Assembly: GCF_019430885.1 (NCBI RefSeq)
Contig: NZ_JAHYBZ010000005.1
Location: forward strand, 124,001-188,000
Length of the DNA: 64,000 nt
Reading direction: 5' to 3'
Origin: Roseomonas alba
GTDB taxonomy: Bacteria > Pseudomonadota > Alphaproteobacteria > Acetobacterales > Acetobacteraceae
Below the pieces are notes generated by a model that was given only the letters and a program-made list of their open reading frames with translations, ran no database searches and was not told where the DNA came from. The position numbers and the translations under genes were made by a program. How positions within the stretch are numbered: the stretch's first letter is position 1; each line of letters starts with the position of its first letter. Of the stretch, positions 26,712 to 35,001 are shown piece after piece.

Positions 26712-27124
26712 GCGCGGAACGCTTCGACTGGCGCGGCGTCGTTTCGCGCGCGCTATTCAGCCTGTTCGTCGTGCTGGCGGTGTACAACCCGTCCGGGACG
26801 TCCTTCGTGCACTGGGTGCTGGAAGGGTTCGACTGGTTTTGGCTGAAGCTCGCGACCGGCGCGCTGCTGGCGACCATCTGCATGATGCTGTGGACCACCA
26901 CGGTCGGCGTGCTGGGGCGCCGCGGCATCGCGCTGATCGTCGCCTTCTGCGTCGGCACGGGCATGACGGGGCTGCATCTTGCGGGGCTCAGCCTGTTCGC
27001 CGGGGATACGCTGCTCATCGGCGTGCTCGTCAGCCTGGCGGGGCTCTTCACCGTCGGGCTCTGCTTCTCCCATCTGCATCACCGCCTCGGCGGCATCATG
27101 CACACGCAGGAGGTGCCGAAGTGA
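26708..27124 (+). CDS. Small four-helix membrane protein (DUF6524-like)
   Basis: The protein has 138 residues. Helices are at about 13-30, 42-64, 69-90 and 96-120. AVYNPSGTSFVHWVLEGF between helix 1 and 2 resembles the conserved YNP(S/T)G...HW motif I associate with the DUF6524 family; this is from memory and should be treated as tentative. The stop overlaps the GTG start of the next gene (GTGA), so translation is coupled to the carbonic-anhydrase-like protein. Confidence 0.6.
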   Translation: MSAERFDWRGVVSRALFSLFVVLAVYNPSGTSFVHWVLEGFDWFWLKLATGALLATICMMLWTTTVGVLGRRGIALIVAFCVGTGMTGLHLAGLSLFAGDTLLIGVLVSLAGLFTVGLCFSHLHHRLGGIMHTQEVPK

Positions 27125-28110
27125 CACCCGCCCCCAACCAGGCACCGCCGCGCAAGGCCGATGCCTTCCTGGTAAGCTGCATCGACCCGCGACTGACCGA
27201 CGAGACGACCTTCCTGATGGCGGCACTCGGGCGCACGGATCGCTACAGCGAGATGCGGATCGCGGGCGCGGGGCTCGCCGCGGTGGACGAATCCCGCCCG
27301 GCCTGGCGCGCCGCGCTGTGGGAGAATCTGGAGGCTAGCCGGCAGATGCACGGCGTCTCCAAGGTGATCTTCCTCAATCACCGCGATTGCGGGGCCATGG
27401 CGCTGTATACGGGCCGGCGGCTCGCCGACGATCCGGCCGAGGAGCTGCGCCAGCACCAGGCCGTGCTGGAACGCGCCGCGGCGGCGGTGCGCGCGCGCTA
27501 TCCGGACATGACGGTCGAGATCAAGCTGATGGACCTCGACGGCAGCGTGCAGGTGCTGCCCTGCGCCGTCTGCGCGGCGGCCGCTTCCGGCGGGTTGCGG
27601 GCCGAGGCCGTGCAGGACCCGGCCGGCCGTAGCATCGCCGCGATGGCGGCGTCGGGTGGGGCGCAGATCGTGCCCCCGGCCCCGGAAACCCACGAAGCCG
27701 ATCCCGCCGGCTTCCGGGAACTGGTCCGGCTGCGCGTGGTGGATGGGCTGCAGGATCCGGAGGCGGAGCTCGCCCTGCTGACGGAAGGCGTGACGCGGCA
27801 CGGACTGAGCGCGGCCGATGCGCGCGGCATCCTGGATGCGGAATCGCAGCGGCGCGGCGCGGCCACCGGCGCGGCGGGGGCGCGGGAGGCCACGGCCTTC
27901 CTGCGCGCCCAGGCCGATGCGCGGGGACGGGTGTCACATCAGGACGCGACGCGTGCCGCGGCGCTCTACCGGGCCCTGACAGGGCGCCATGCTTCGGAAG
28001 CCGAGGCCGGCCGGCGCGTCGCCACGCTGCTGGAAGCGGAAGGCCTGTCGCCGCGGCCCGAAGGGCTGCTGCGGTCCACGACGTGGTACCGGCGGATGGC
28101 GCAGGCGTGA
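27121..28110 (+). CDS. Beta-carbonic-anhydrase-like protein fused to a cluster-specific C-terminal module
   Basis: The protein has 329 residues from a GTG start. Residues about 14-140 form a beta-carbonic-anhydrase-like domain: CIDPR (Cys20, Asp22, Arg24) and NHRDCGA (His87, Cys90) supply the C-x-D-x-R and H-x2-C zinc signatures, so the metal site looks intact. The usual long CA core is shortened. From about residue 214 a second module (EGVTRHGLSAADARGIL ... VSHQDATRAAALYRALTG ... LLRSTTWYR) repeats the protein at 22300. The family may interconvert CO2 and bicarbonate or bind another small anion. It is the last gene of the coupled run. Confidence 0.7.
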   Translation: MTPAPNQAPPRKADAFLVSCIDPRLTDETTFLMAALGRTDRYSEMRIAGAGLAAVDESRPAWRAALWENLEASRQMHGVSKVIFLNHRDCGAMALYTGRRLADDPAEELRQHQAVLERAAAAVRARYPDMTVEIKLMDLDGSVQVLPCAVCAAAASGGLRAEAVQDPAGRSIAAMAASGGAQIVPPAPETHEADPAGFRELVRLRVVDGLQDPEAELALLTEGVTRHGLSAADARGILDAESQRRGAATGAAGAREATAFLRAQADARGRVSHQDATRAAALYRALTGRHASEAEAGRRVATLLEAEGLSPRPEGLLRSTTWYRRMAQA

Positions 28111-28116
28111 CCGCCT

Positions 28117-28509
28117 TCAGGCCACGGTGATCGTCGCCCCGGCCATGCGCGCCACATCGACGATACGGGCCTGCATCGCCATCAGCGGGCGGTTGTCGAT
28201 CAGGCTGAACATGAAGGCGTTCTCGGCGAAGGCGTCGCGCAGGTAGTGGCCGGTCGGCGCCGGCGCCCCGGCATAGGTGAAGCGCAGGAACTGCACGAGC
28301 AGCAGCGAACGGACCATGTGCACCGCGACCAGGCGACGCAGCAGGATGGTGGTCTCGATCTCCCGCTCGACATGGGAGAGCAGGTTGACCCCGGTGAACC
28401 ACGGCCCGTACCGGGCAATGGTGACGCTGTCGCGGTACAGCAGGAGATGACCGCCCATGCCGTGCAGCGCGGCGAGGCGCGGGCCGCGGTCGGTGGCCTC
28501 GGCGCTCAT
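28117..28509 (-). CDS. Bacterial PH-domain-like protein
   Basis: The product is about 130 residues from the ATG at 28509 (a longer frame to 28617 has no clear ribosome site). GGHLLLYRDSVTIARYG, EREIETTILLRRLVAVHMVRS and QFLRFTYAG, ending ENAFMFSLIDNRP, follow the strand order of small bacterial PH-like proteins (G..LLLY.D.V.I at the start). The ligand is unknown. It converges with the carbonic-anhydrase fusion with 6 bp between the stops, so it probably belongs with the cluster. Confidence 0.5.
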   Translation of the reverse strand: MSAEATDRGPRLAALHGMGGHLLLYRDSVTIARYGPWFTGVNLLSHVEREIETTILLRRLVAVHMVRSLLLVQFLRFTYAGAPAPTGHYLRDAFAENAFMFSLIDNRPLMAMQARIVDVARMAGATITVA

Positions 28510-28667
28510 GCGCTGGGCCGCCGGGGCGGGCGTCCGGTGCGGCGGCGCTGGTTGGGAAACGCGACATGCATGGCGGAGCCTCCGGGGAGCGGAGGCTGGC
28601 ATGGCCGGCTTCACCAAGCGGTTAGCGGCGAGGTCGGGTCACTTTTCGGTGTCGAGTTAATCAATTC

Positions 28668-28673
28668 TATACT
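28668..28673 (+). promoter_or_regulatory. Candidate -10 box upstream of mlaA
   Basis: TATACT lies in an unusually AT-rich island (28655-28680) about 100 bp before the mlaA start. There is no good -35 match, so the promoter may need an activator or another sigma factor. Nothing else stands out in 28510-28770. Confidence 0.35.
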
Positions 28674-28770
28674 ATTCCCTGCCCGTGGCGCGTTAGGCGT
28701 GCAGCACTCCCCGCCCTGGGGGGCCGGAAAATCCGGTGCCGCCAGGGCACGCCAACCCCGGGCAGACCGC

Positions 28771-29484
28771 ATGCCGATCCGCTTTCCGCCGCCGCTCACC
28801 TGTGCCGGCCTGGTCCTCGCGACGGGCCTCATCGCCGCGCCGGCCCAGGCCGCGCAGGACCCGCTGGAGGGCGTCAACCGCCGCATCCATGCCTTCAACC
28901 AGGGTGTGCAGGCCTATGTGCTCGGGCCTGCAACGGAGGCCTATCTTGCCGTCACCTCACCCGGCTTCCGCACCGGTGTCGCGAATGCGCTGAGCAACCT
29001 CGGCGAGCCGGTCACTGCAGTCAGCAGCCTCGCGGCCGGCGACGTCACGCGTGCGACCAATGCGGTGATCCGCTTCGGGATCAACACCACGCTCGGCCTG
29101 GGCGGGGTGAACGATGCGGCCGGACCCCTGGGCTTCCCGCGCCGGCCCTTCGGGCTCGCCGACGCGGCCTGCGCCTGGGGCGTGCCGCGCGGGCCCTATC
29201 TGGTGCTGCCGGTGCTAGGGCCGACGACGCTGCGCGACGCCTCGGCCATGGCGACGGGCGTCGCGCTGCTGGCCCAGGCGGTCGGGCCCGAGGCGGTGAT
29301 CGGCTGGCGCACCAGCGAGATGTTCGTCTCCTACAGCGGCATTCACCACGAGCTGCGGCGGATCGACGCCGAGGCGTTGGATGCCTATGCGGTCCATCGC
29401 AGCGCCTATCTCCAGCGCCGCGCCGCGGCGTGTCCGGGCGACATGCCGGAAGAGGAGGAAGAGGAGCAGGCGGCCGCGCCCTGA
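28771..29484 (+). CDS. mlaA: Outer-membrane lipid-asymmetry protein MlaA (VacJ)
   Basis: The protein has 237 residues with a signal peptide ending AAPAQA. DPLEGVNRRIHAFNQGV is the MlaA opening, followed by RFGINTTLGLGGVNDAA, FGLADAACAWGVPRGPYLVLPVLGPTTLRD and a final acidic Glu run (EEEEEE). MlaA removes phospholipids from the outer leaflet of the outer membrane. No lipobox Cys is seen in the leader, unlike E. coli. The other mla genes are not in the window. Confidence 0.9.
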   Translation: MPIRFPPPLTCAGLVLATGLIAAPAQAAQDPLEGVNRRIHAFNQGVQAYVLGPATEAYLAVTSPGFRTGVANALSNLGEPVTAVSSLAAGDVTRATNAVIRFGINTTLGLGGVNDAAGPLGFPRRPFGLADAACAWGVPRGPYLVLPVLGPTTLRDASAMATGVALLAQAVGPEAVIGWRTSEMFVSYSGIHHELRRIDAEALDAYAVHRSAYLQRRAAACPGDMPEEEEEEQAAAP

Positions 29485-29674
29485 CGGACAGTTGCCGTGC
29501 CGAGAAGGCGTTCGCGAAGGTGCTCGGGACGGACCGCGCAGCTACGGCGAGCGCCGACGTCACCGTGATCCGATCGATCCTTTGCTCCGGGGCGACAGTC
29601 CGGCGGGGCGGCCCTGTGTCGATCTCCCTGCCGGTCTGTGACGAGCGGGCGGCGGCATTCAGGTGGAGGCGCCA

Positions 29675-30574
29675 CTACGCGTCAACCGGAGCCTTTGCGA
29701 TCCGGCGGGCGGTCGCCATGAGCAGCCGCGCCGCCCGCGATACGGCCCGGCCACGCTGGATCACGGCTGCGGCCCCGACCGTCAGACGCGGGCGCAGCGG
29801 CAACAGCCTCAGATCAGCGGGCAGGCCACTCATGGCGCCATAGGGATCGACGATCGCGATCCCGGCACCGGCGCGCACGAGCGATAGCGCCACGGAGGTC
29901 TGGGTGACCTCGACGGCGATGCGCAACCGCAGCCCCTCCGCGGCAAAGGCGGCGTCGACGAGATCCCCGAGCGGCAGCCCCCGCGGTACGCCGATCAGCG
30001 GCCAGGCGGGCAGGTCATGGACCGTCACGCTGTCGCGCTCGGCCAGCGGATGCGACGCCATCACCGCGCAGACCAGCTCCGTCTCGTCGAGCGTGACGAG
30101 CTGGAGATCGGGGACCACGCTCGGCGTCAGCACGAAGCCGAGCTCCACGCGCTCCCGCACCACTGCGTCGATGACGCCGAGGTTGTCCATCGTCTGCAAG
30201 GCGACATGGATGCCGGGCCGTGAGCGGCGAAAGGCTGCGATGGCACGCGGCAGCAGATGGTCCGCGAGGGCCGGCGTGGCGGCCGCTACCACGGAACCGA
30301 CATTTCCCTCGCGGATGCCTTCGATGAGCCGGTCGATGCGTGCCAGCCCCTCAAAGACCCGATCCATTTCGGCGAGGATCACGACAAGCTCCGCGGTGGG
30401 ATGCAGCCGTCCGCGGCGGCGCGCGAAAAGCGGGAAGCCCGCAGCGGCCTGGCATTCGCGCAACATCATGCTCACCGCCGGCTGCGACACGTTGAGCGCG
30501 TCGGCGGCCGCGGTCACGGTCCCGTTGCGGGCGGCCGCGCGAAGAACTTCGAGCTGGCGGTATGTCAGGTACAT
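29675..30574 (-). CDS. LysR-family transcriptional regulator
   Basis: The regulator has 299 residues. The N-terminal winged helix (LTYRQLEVLRAAARNGTVTAAADALNVSQPAVSMMLREC) is typical, followed by an LysR substrate-binding domain (VPRGLPLGDLVDAAF, VRAGAGIAIVDPY). It is divergent from the enolase-superfamily operon and most likely controls it in response to the transported substrate. A perfect inverted repeat lies 7 bp from its start. The gap to mlaA (29485-29674) shows nothing. Confidence 0.9.
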   Translation of the reverse strand: MYLTYRQLEVLRAAARNGTVTAAADALNVSQPAVSMMLRECQAAAGFPLFARRRGRLHPTAELVVILAEMDRVFEGLARIDRLIEGIREGNVGSVVAAATPALADHLLPRAIAAFRRSRPGIHVALQTMDNLGVIDAVVRERVELGFVLTPSVVPDLQLVTLDETELVCAVMASHPLAERDSVTVHDLPAWPLIGVPRGLPLGDLVDAAFAAEGLRLRIAVEVTQTSVALSLVRAGAGIAIVDPYGAMSGLPADLRLLPLRPRLTVGAAAVIQRGRAVSRAARLLMATARRIAKAPVDA

Positions 30575-30581
30575 CAGGACA

Positions 30582-30599
30582 CCTTATATTCTTATAAGG
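30582..30599. promoter_or_regulatory. LysR operator candidate
   Basis: CCTTATA (30582-30588) and TATAAGG (30593-30599) form a perfect 7-bp inverted repeat separated by TTCT, in an AT-rich spot just upstream of lysR. It lies in the 122-bp divergent region, with about 100 bp to the operon start at 30697. Confidence 0.6.
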
Positions 30600-30696
30600 C
30601 AGATGGCGTTGAGCTTATCCTCAGGGCCGCGCAGGATGGCTCGGCCTAGTCCGGCAGATCCCTCGCCAAAGGGGGACGGGGCAGGCAGGAACGTCG

Positions 30697-31821
30697 ATGC
30701 GCATCACCTCCGTCGAAACCTCCGTCGTCGCGCTGCCCTTCACCATGGGCGGCCCGCACCCGCCCTTCGCCGGCCGTCCCTGGGACCGGCTCGAGATCCT
30801 GCTCGTGCGGGTCGAGACCGAGGATGGGCTGGTCGGCTGGGGGGAAGCCTTCGGCCATGCCGCCATCCCGGCAACCAAGGCCGCGCTCGACAGTGTCGTC
30901 GCACCCCTCGCGATCGGCCGTGATGCGCGTGCCATCGAGCCGCTGACGCGCGAACTGATGCATGCGACGCATCTGCTCGGCCGCAACGGCGCGCATCTCT
31001 ACGCCATCTCTGGCATCGAGATCGCGCTGTGGGATCTGCTCGGCAAGCGGGCGAACCAGCCGGTCTGGGCGTTGCTCGGCGGCCGACAGCGGGACAGCTT
31101 GCCAGCCTATGCGAGCCTGCTCTCCTACGCGAACGACCTGCCGTTGGTGGCGAAGAATACGGCCGAGGCGCGCGCCGCCGGCTACCGTCACATCAAGCTG
31201 CATGAAGTGACGCGCGAGGCCGTCATCGTTGCGAAAGAGGCGGCGCCCGACGCGGCGATCATGCTCGATGTGAACTGCGCCTGGACGCCGCCAGTGGCGC
31301 GCGACATGGCGGAATCACTCGCTGCGGAGGGGCTGTATTGGCTCGAAGAGCCGGTCTGGCCGCCTGAGGACGCTGCGGGCCTTGCCAACCTCCGCCGGCA
31401 CGGCATGCGGCTTTCGGCGGGGGAAAACACCGCCGGGCTCTTCGGATTCAAGACGCTGGTCGAGGCGGGCGCCATCGACATCGCCCAGCCCAGCGTGACG
31501 AAGATCGGCGGCATCGGTGAGATGCTGCGCGTGTTCCGTCTGTGCCAGGCCCATGGGGTCGAGGTGATCCCGCACTGTCCCTATTTTGGGCCAGGCTTCG
31601 TCGCCACGCTGCACATCGCCGCCGCGCTCTGCGAGCGGCCGCTGGTCGAAGTGCTGTGGCTCGAGATGGAGGCCAATCCCTTCGACCCCTGGGTGCGTGC
31701 GCGGGACGGCCAGGTGGCGGTGCCGCAGGGTCCGGGTCTCGGCTGCGACCCGGACCCCGCGATCCTCGCGCGATATGCCATGGCGCCGCCGGTGCGCACC
31801 GAAACGAGGTTCGCCGCATGA
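30697..31821 (+). CDS. Mandelate racemase/muconate lactonizing family enzyme (1)
   Basis: The enzyme has 374 residues with an enolase-superfamily barrel. HIKLHE on strand 2 (KxH in place of KxK), then LDVNCAW, LEEPV and SAGENTAG, giving the three metal-ligand acids, and IPHCPYFGPG with a candidate catalytic His. The substrate is unknown but probably a carboxylic sugar acid or lactone. It precedes a second enolase-superfamily gene with a 4-bp overlap and a branched-chain-type transporter, so the two enzymes likely act on the imported compound. Confidence 0.85.
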   Translation: MRITSVETSVVALPFTMGGPHPPFAGRPWDRLEILLVRVETEDGLVGWGEAFGHAAIPATKAALDSVVAPLAIGRDARAIEPLTRELMHATHLLGRNGAHLYAISGIEIALWDLLGKRANQPVWALLGGRQRDSLPAYASLLSYANDLPLVAKNTAEARAAGYRHIKLHEVTREAVIVAKEAAPDAAIMLDVNCAWTPPVARDMAESLAAEGLYWLEEPVWPPEDAAGLANLRRHGMRLSAGENTAGLFGFKTLVEAGAIDIAQPSVTKIGGIGEMLRVFRLCQAHGVEVIPHCPYFGPGFVATLHIAAALCERPLVEVLWLEMEANPFDPWVRARDGQVAVPQGPGLGCDPDPAILARYAMAPPVRTETRFAA

Positions 31822-32900
31822 AAGTCATCGCCGTCGAGACGACGCCGATCCTTCTGCCGCTCGACAAGCCGCTCGGCAGCGCGCTGGGGGCCATCGCGAA
31901 GTTCGGTGTCATCCTCGTCACGGTGCGGACCGATGCCGGCATCAGCGGCGAGAACCTGATCTTCACCCTGCACGACAGGCGCACGGCGGTACTGCGCGGG
32001 ATGGTGGACAGCCTGGCCGACCTGATCGTCGGGCGCGATGCCGGCCACATCGCCGATTTCTGGGCGCGCGCCTGGAAGGACATCAACTTCATCGGCCACC
32101 AGGGCGTAGCGGTGATGGGGATTTCCGCCATCGACGGCGCGCTGTGGGACGCGCTGGGCAAGGCTGCGGGGATGCCGCTCTATCGCCTGCTCGGCGGGGC
32201 ACGGAACCGCGTGCCGGCCTATCACTCCGGCGGGCTGTGGCTGTCCCATTCCGTTGAGGAGCTGGTCGAGGAAGCGCAATCCTTCGTCGCGCAGGGCTGG
32301 CGCGCGATGAAGATGCGGCTCGGGAAGTCCGATCCGGCCGAGGACGCGGCGCGGGTGCGCGCCGTGCGGGACGCGATTGGACCGACCATCGCGCTGATGG
32401 CCGACGCGAACCAGGGCCTGACGGAAGCGCAGGCGATCCGCCTCGGGCGCATGATCGAGCCATACGGCCTGACCTGGTTCGAGGAACCGCTGCCCTGCTG
32501 GGACCTTGAGGGTCTCGCACGGGTCGCCGCCGCGCTCGACACGCCGATCGCCAGCGGCGAGACGGAATATACGCGCTATGGCTTTCGCCGCATGCTCGAC
32601 CAGCGTTCGGCCGACATCCTGATGCCGGACCTGCAGCGCGCCGGCGGCGTCAGTGAATTCATGCGCGTGTGCCACATGGCGCAGGGCCATGACATCGCCG
32701 TCTCGAGCCACCTGTTTCCCGAGACCAGCATCCAGTGCCTCGGGGCGCTGTCGAACGCCCTCTACCTCGAATACATGCCGTGGTTCTCGCGGCTCTACAA
32801 CGAAGCCCTGGAATTCGATGCGGGTGACGCGTTGGTACCGGAACGGCCGGGCTGGGGCTTCACCCTGAACCGCGACTACATCCGCCACCTGCAGGACTGA
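31818..32900 (+). CDS. Mandelate racemase/muconate lactonizing family enzyme (2)
   Basis: The enzyme has 360 residues. GWRAMKMRLG (KxR on strand 2), MADANQG, FEEPL and ASGETE bring the acid metal ligands, and LMPDLQRAGG with SSHLFPETS fits the Asp-His dyad of mandelate-racemase-type dehydratases. It starts at ATG 31818 inside the previous stop. Two different superfamily members in tandem could carry out an epimerisation or isomerisation and a dehydration step in one pathway (inference). Confidence 0.87.
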   Translation: MKVIAVETTPILLPLDKPLGSALGAIAKFGVILVTVRTDAGISGENLIFTLHDRRTAVLRGMVDSLADLIVGRDAGHIADFWARAWKDINFIGHQGVAVMGISAIDGALWDALGKAAGMPLYRLLGGARNRVPAYHSGGLWLSHSVEELVEEAQSFVAQGWRAMKMRLGKSDPAEDAARVRAVRDAIGPTIALMADANQGLTEAQAIRLGRMIEPYGLTWFEEPLPCWDLEGLARVAAALDTPIASGETEYTRYGFRRMLDQRSADILMPDLQRAGGVSEFMRVCHMAQGHDIAVSSHLFPETSIQCLGALSNALYLEYMPWFSRLYNEALEFDAGDALVPERPGWGFTLNRDYIRHLQD

Positions 32901-32943
32901 CCGCCGGCGCGGCGGCGCCAGGCGACAAGGAGGGAACGAAACC

Positions 32944-34128
32944 ATGAAGATCACCCGTCGCGCACTCGCCCTGGGCGGCACCGGCCTTGCGGTCGGGGCG
33001 TCGCTGTCCCGTCCCGCGCTGGCGCAGAACGAGCCCATCCGTATCGGCTGGCTGGCCGCGCTGACCGGACCGAGCTCCGCCCCGGCCGTCGGCTTCAATC
33101 GCGGCGTGCTGTTCGCGGCCGAGGCGCTGAACGCCGCCGGCGGCGTGAAGGGCCGACGCATCGAAATCATCACCCGCGACACCCAGGGCGATCCGACCAA
33201 GGCGGTGAATGCGACGCAGGAGATGATCAGCCAGCTCCGCGTCAATGCCATCTGGGGGCCGACCAATTCCGGCGAATCCCTCGCGGTCACGGCCATCATG
33301 GCGCGCGCGAAGATGCCCAACATCCATCCCTGCGTCGTCGATACGCTGATCGACCCGCGGCGCTATCCGAACGCCTTCCGCATCTCGCCTTCGAACACGC
33401 AGTGGGACGATGCGGTGCGCAACTACTGCATGCAGCGCATCAACGCGAAGAAGGTCGCGGTGATCGGCGACACCACCGGCTATGGCGTCAGCGCCGCCAA
33501 CGCGTCGGTCGCCGGCTTCCAGCGTGCCGGGGCGGAGGTGGTCTACAAGGCCAATATCGACGCCACCCAGCCCGACATGACCCCGGACATGCTGCGCGCG
33601 CGAAATGCGGGTGCGGAAGCCATCGTCATCTGGTCGGTCACCACCGGCATGATCGCGCGCATGCTCAACACCCGCGCGACGATGAACTGGGACGTTCCCT
33701 TCGTCGGCCATCCCTCCCTTTCCTCGGGCGAGATCGGCAGCCTGATCGAACGTCCGCAGAACTGGGAGAAGGTCTATGCCATCGGCTACCGGTCGTGTTC
33801 GCGCGATGCTGCCGGCAACTTGCCACCCCGCACGGCGGAGCTGGTGCAGCGGCTGTCCGGCAAGGTGAACCTGCAGGACACGCTGTTGTGGTGGGTTGCC
33901 TGCGCCATCGACGCGGTGAACCTGGTGGCCCGCGCCGTGGATGCGACCGGATCGACGGCGAACGAGGCGATCATCGGCAACTGGAACGCGACGCGCGAGT
34001 ATCCCGGCTTCTATGGCACCTACACCTGGTCGCCCACGGAGCATAACGGCTACCCCACCGATGAGGTGGTGATGTCGGCGGCCAATACCGCGCGTGACGG
34101 GGCGTTCGCCCTCGCCCCGGGCTACTGA
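32944..34128 (+). CDS. Branched-chain-type ABC transporter substrate-binding protein
   Basis: The protein has 394 residues with a Tat-like leader (MKITRRALALGGTGLAVGAS, Arg5-Arg6) ending ALAQ. IRIGWLAALTGPSSAPAVGFNRG is the LivK-type opening, and the two-lobe fold follows. AAGGVKGRRIEIITRDTQGDPTKA is the typical ligand-lobe sequence. It feeds the permeases downstream, carrying the operon's carboxylate or amino-acid-like substrate. Confidence 0.9.
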   Translation: MKITRRALALGGTGLAVGASLSRPALAQNEPIRIGWLAALTGPSSAPAVGFNRGVLFAAEALNAAGGVKGRRIEIITRDTQGDPTKAVNATQEMISQLRVNAIWGPTNSGESLAVTAIMARAKMPNIHPCVVDTLIDPRRYPNAFRISPSNTQWDDAVRNYCMQRINAKKVAVIGDTTGYGVSAANASVAGFQRAGAEVVYKANIDATQPDMTPDMLRARNAGAEAIVIWSVTTGMIARMLNTRATMNWDVPFVGHPSLSSGEIGSLIERPQNWEKVYAIGYRSCSRDAAGNLPPRTAELVQRLSGKVNLQDTLLWWVACAIDAVNLVARAVDATGSTANEAIIGNWNATREYPGFYGTYTWSPTEHNGYPTDEVVMSAANTARDGAFALAPGY

Positions 34129-34143
34129 GCGGAACGACGCGGG

Positions 34144-35001
34144 ATGCTTGCTTCCATCATAGCCTCGGGCCTTGCCGTCGGCGCGATCTATGCGCTGATC
34201 GGCATCACCTACAACACGATGTTCGCCACCTCCCGCGTCATGAGCTTCACCGCCGGGCAGCTCGGCATGCTCGGCGGTGTCTTCGGGTCGCTGTTCATGC
34301 TCCGGCTCGGGGTGCCGCTGCTGCCGGCGCTGCTGCTGACCCTTGCCTGTTGCGCGCTGGTCGGCGTGCTCACCGAGATCGTCGCGGTGCGCCCGGTGCT
34401 GAACAGCCTCGAACAGCATCTCTATGTGCTGACCACCCTCGCCGTCGCACTGCTGATCCAGCACACGACGGCGATGGAATGGAGCACCGAGCCGCAGCCT
34501 TTCCCGCGCCTGACCAATATCGGCTCGGGAGTCCTCGACGAGAAATACTGGCTGCCCGTCGCGGCCTGCGTCGTGACCATCCTCGGGCTCGAGTACCTCT
34601 ATCGGCGCACCCTGGTCGGGCGCGCCTTCGTCGCCATCGCCGAGGATAATTTCGCCGCCCGGGCGCTCGGCCTGCCGGAACGCAACCTGCGCATGGCGAG
34701 CTATGCCCTGGCAGGCGCGATAGGGGCGCTGGCCGGCTTTGCGGGCGGGCAGTTGCTGCTGGCCTTCTTCGCCAACGGCCCGCTGCTGAACTTCTACGGC
34801 TTCATTCCTGTCGCGCTGGGCGGGCTTGGCAACAACCGCGGTGCGGTGATCGGCGGCATCCTCCTCGGCCTGTTCCAGCAGGCGGCGAACTTCCTGGTGG
34901 GCGGGATCTTCTCCTCGGTCGCGGTCTTCACGCTGTTCATCATCGTGCTGCTGGCGGCGCCGCAGGGCATGTTCGGCGCGCAGGCGGCGCGGAGGGTATG
35001 A
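34144..35001 (+). CDS. Branched-chain-type ABC transporter permease (LivH-like)
   Basis: This is a 285-residue membrane protein with about eight helices. GLAVGAIYALIGITYNTMFATSRVMSFTAGQLGMLGG is the LivH signature opening, and ALGLPERNLRMASYALAGAIGALAG is the EAA-like coupling loop. It is the first permease of the set and overlaps the next gene by 4 bp. Confidence 0.9.
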   Translation: MLASIIASGLAVGAIYALIGITYNTMFATSRVMSFTAGQLGMLGGVFGSLFMLRLGVPLLPALLLTLACCALVGVLTEIVAVRPVLNSLEQHLYVLTTLAVALLIQHTTAMEWSTEPQPFPRLTNIGSGVLDEKYWLPVAACVVTILGLEYLYRRTLVGRAFVAIAEDNFAARALGLPERNLRMASYALAGAIGALAGFAGGQLLLAFFANGPLLNFYGFIPVALGGLGNNRGAVIGGILLGLFQQAANFLVGGIFSSVAVFTLFIIVLLAAPQGMFGAQAARRV

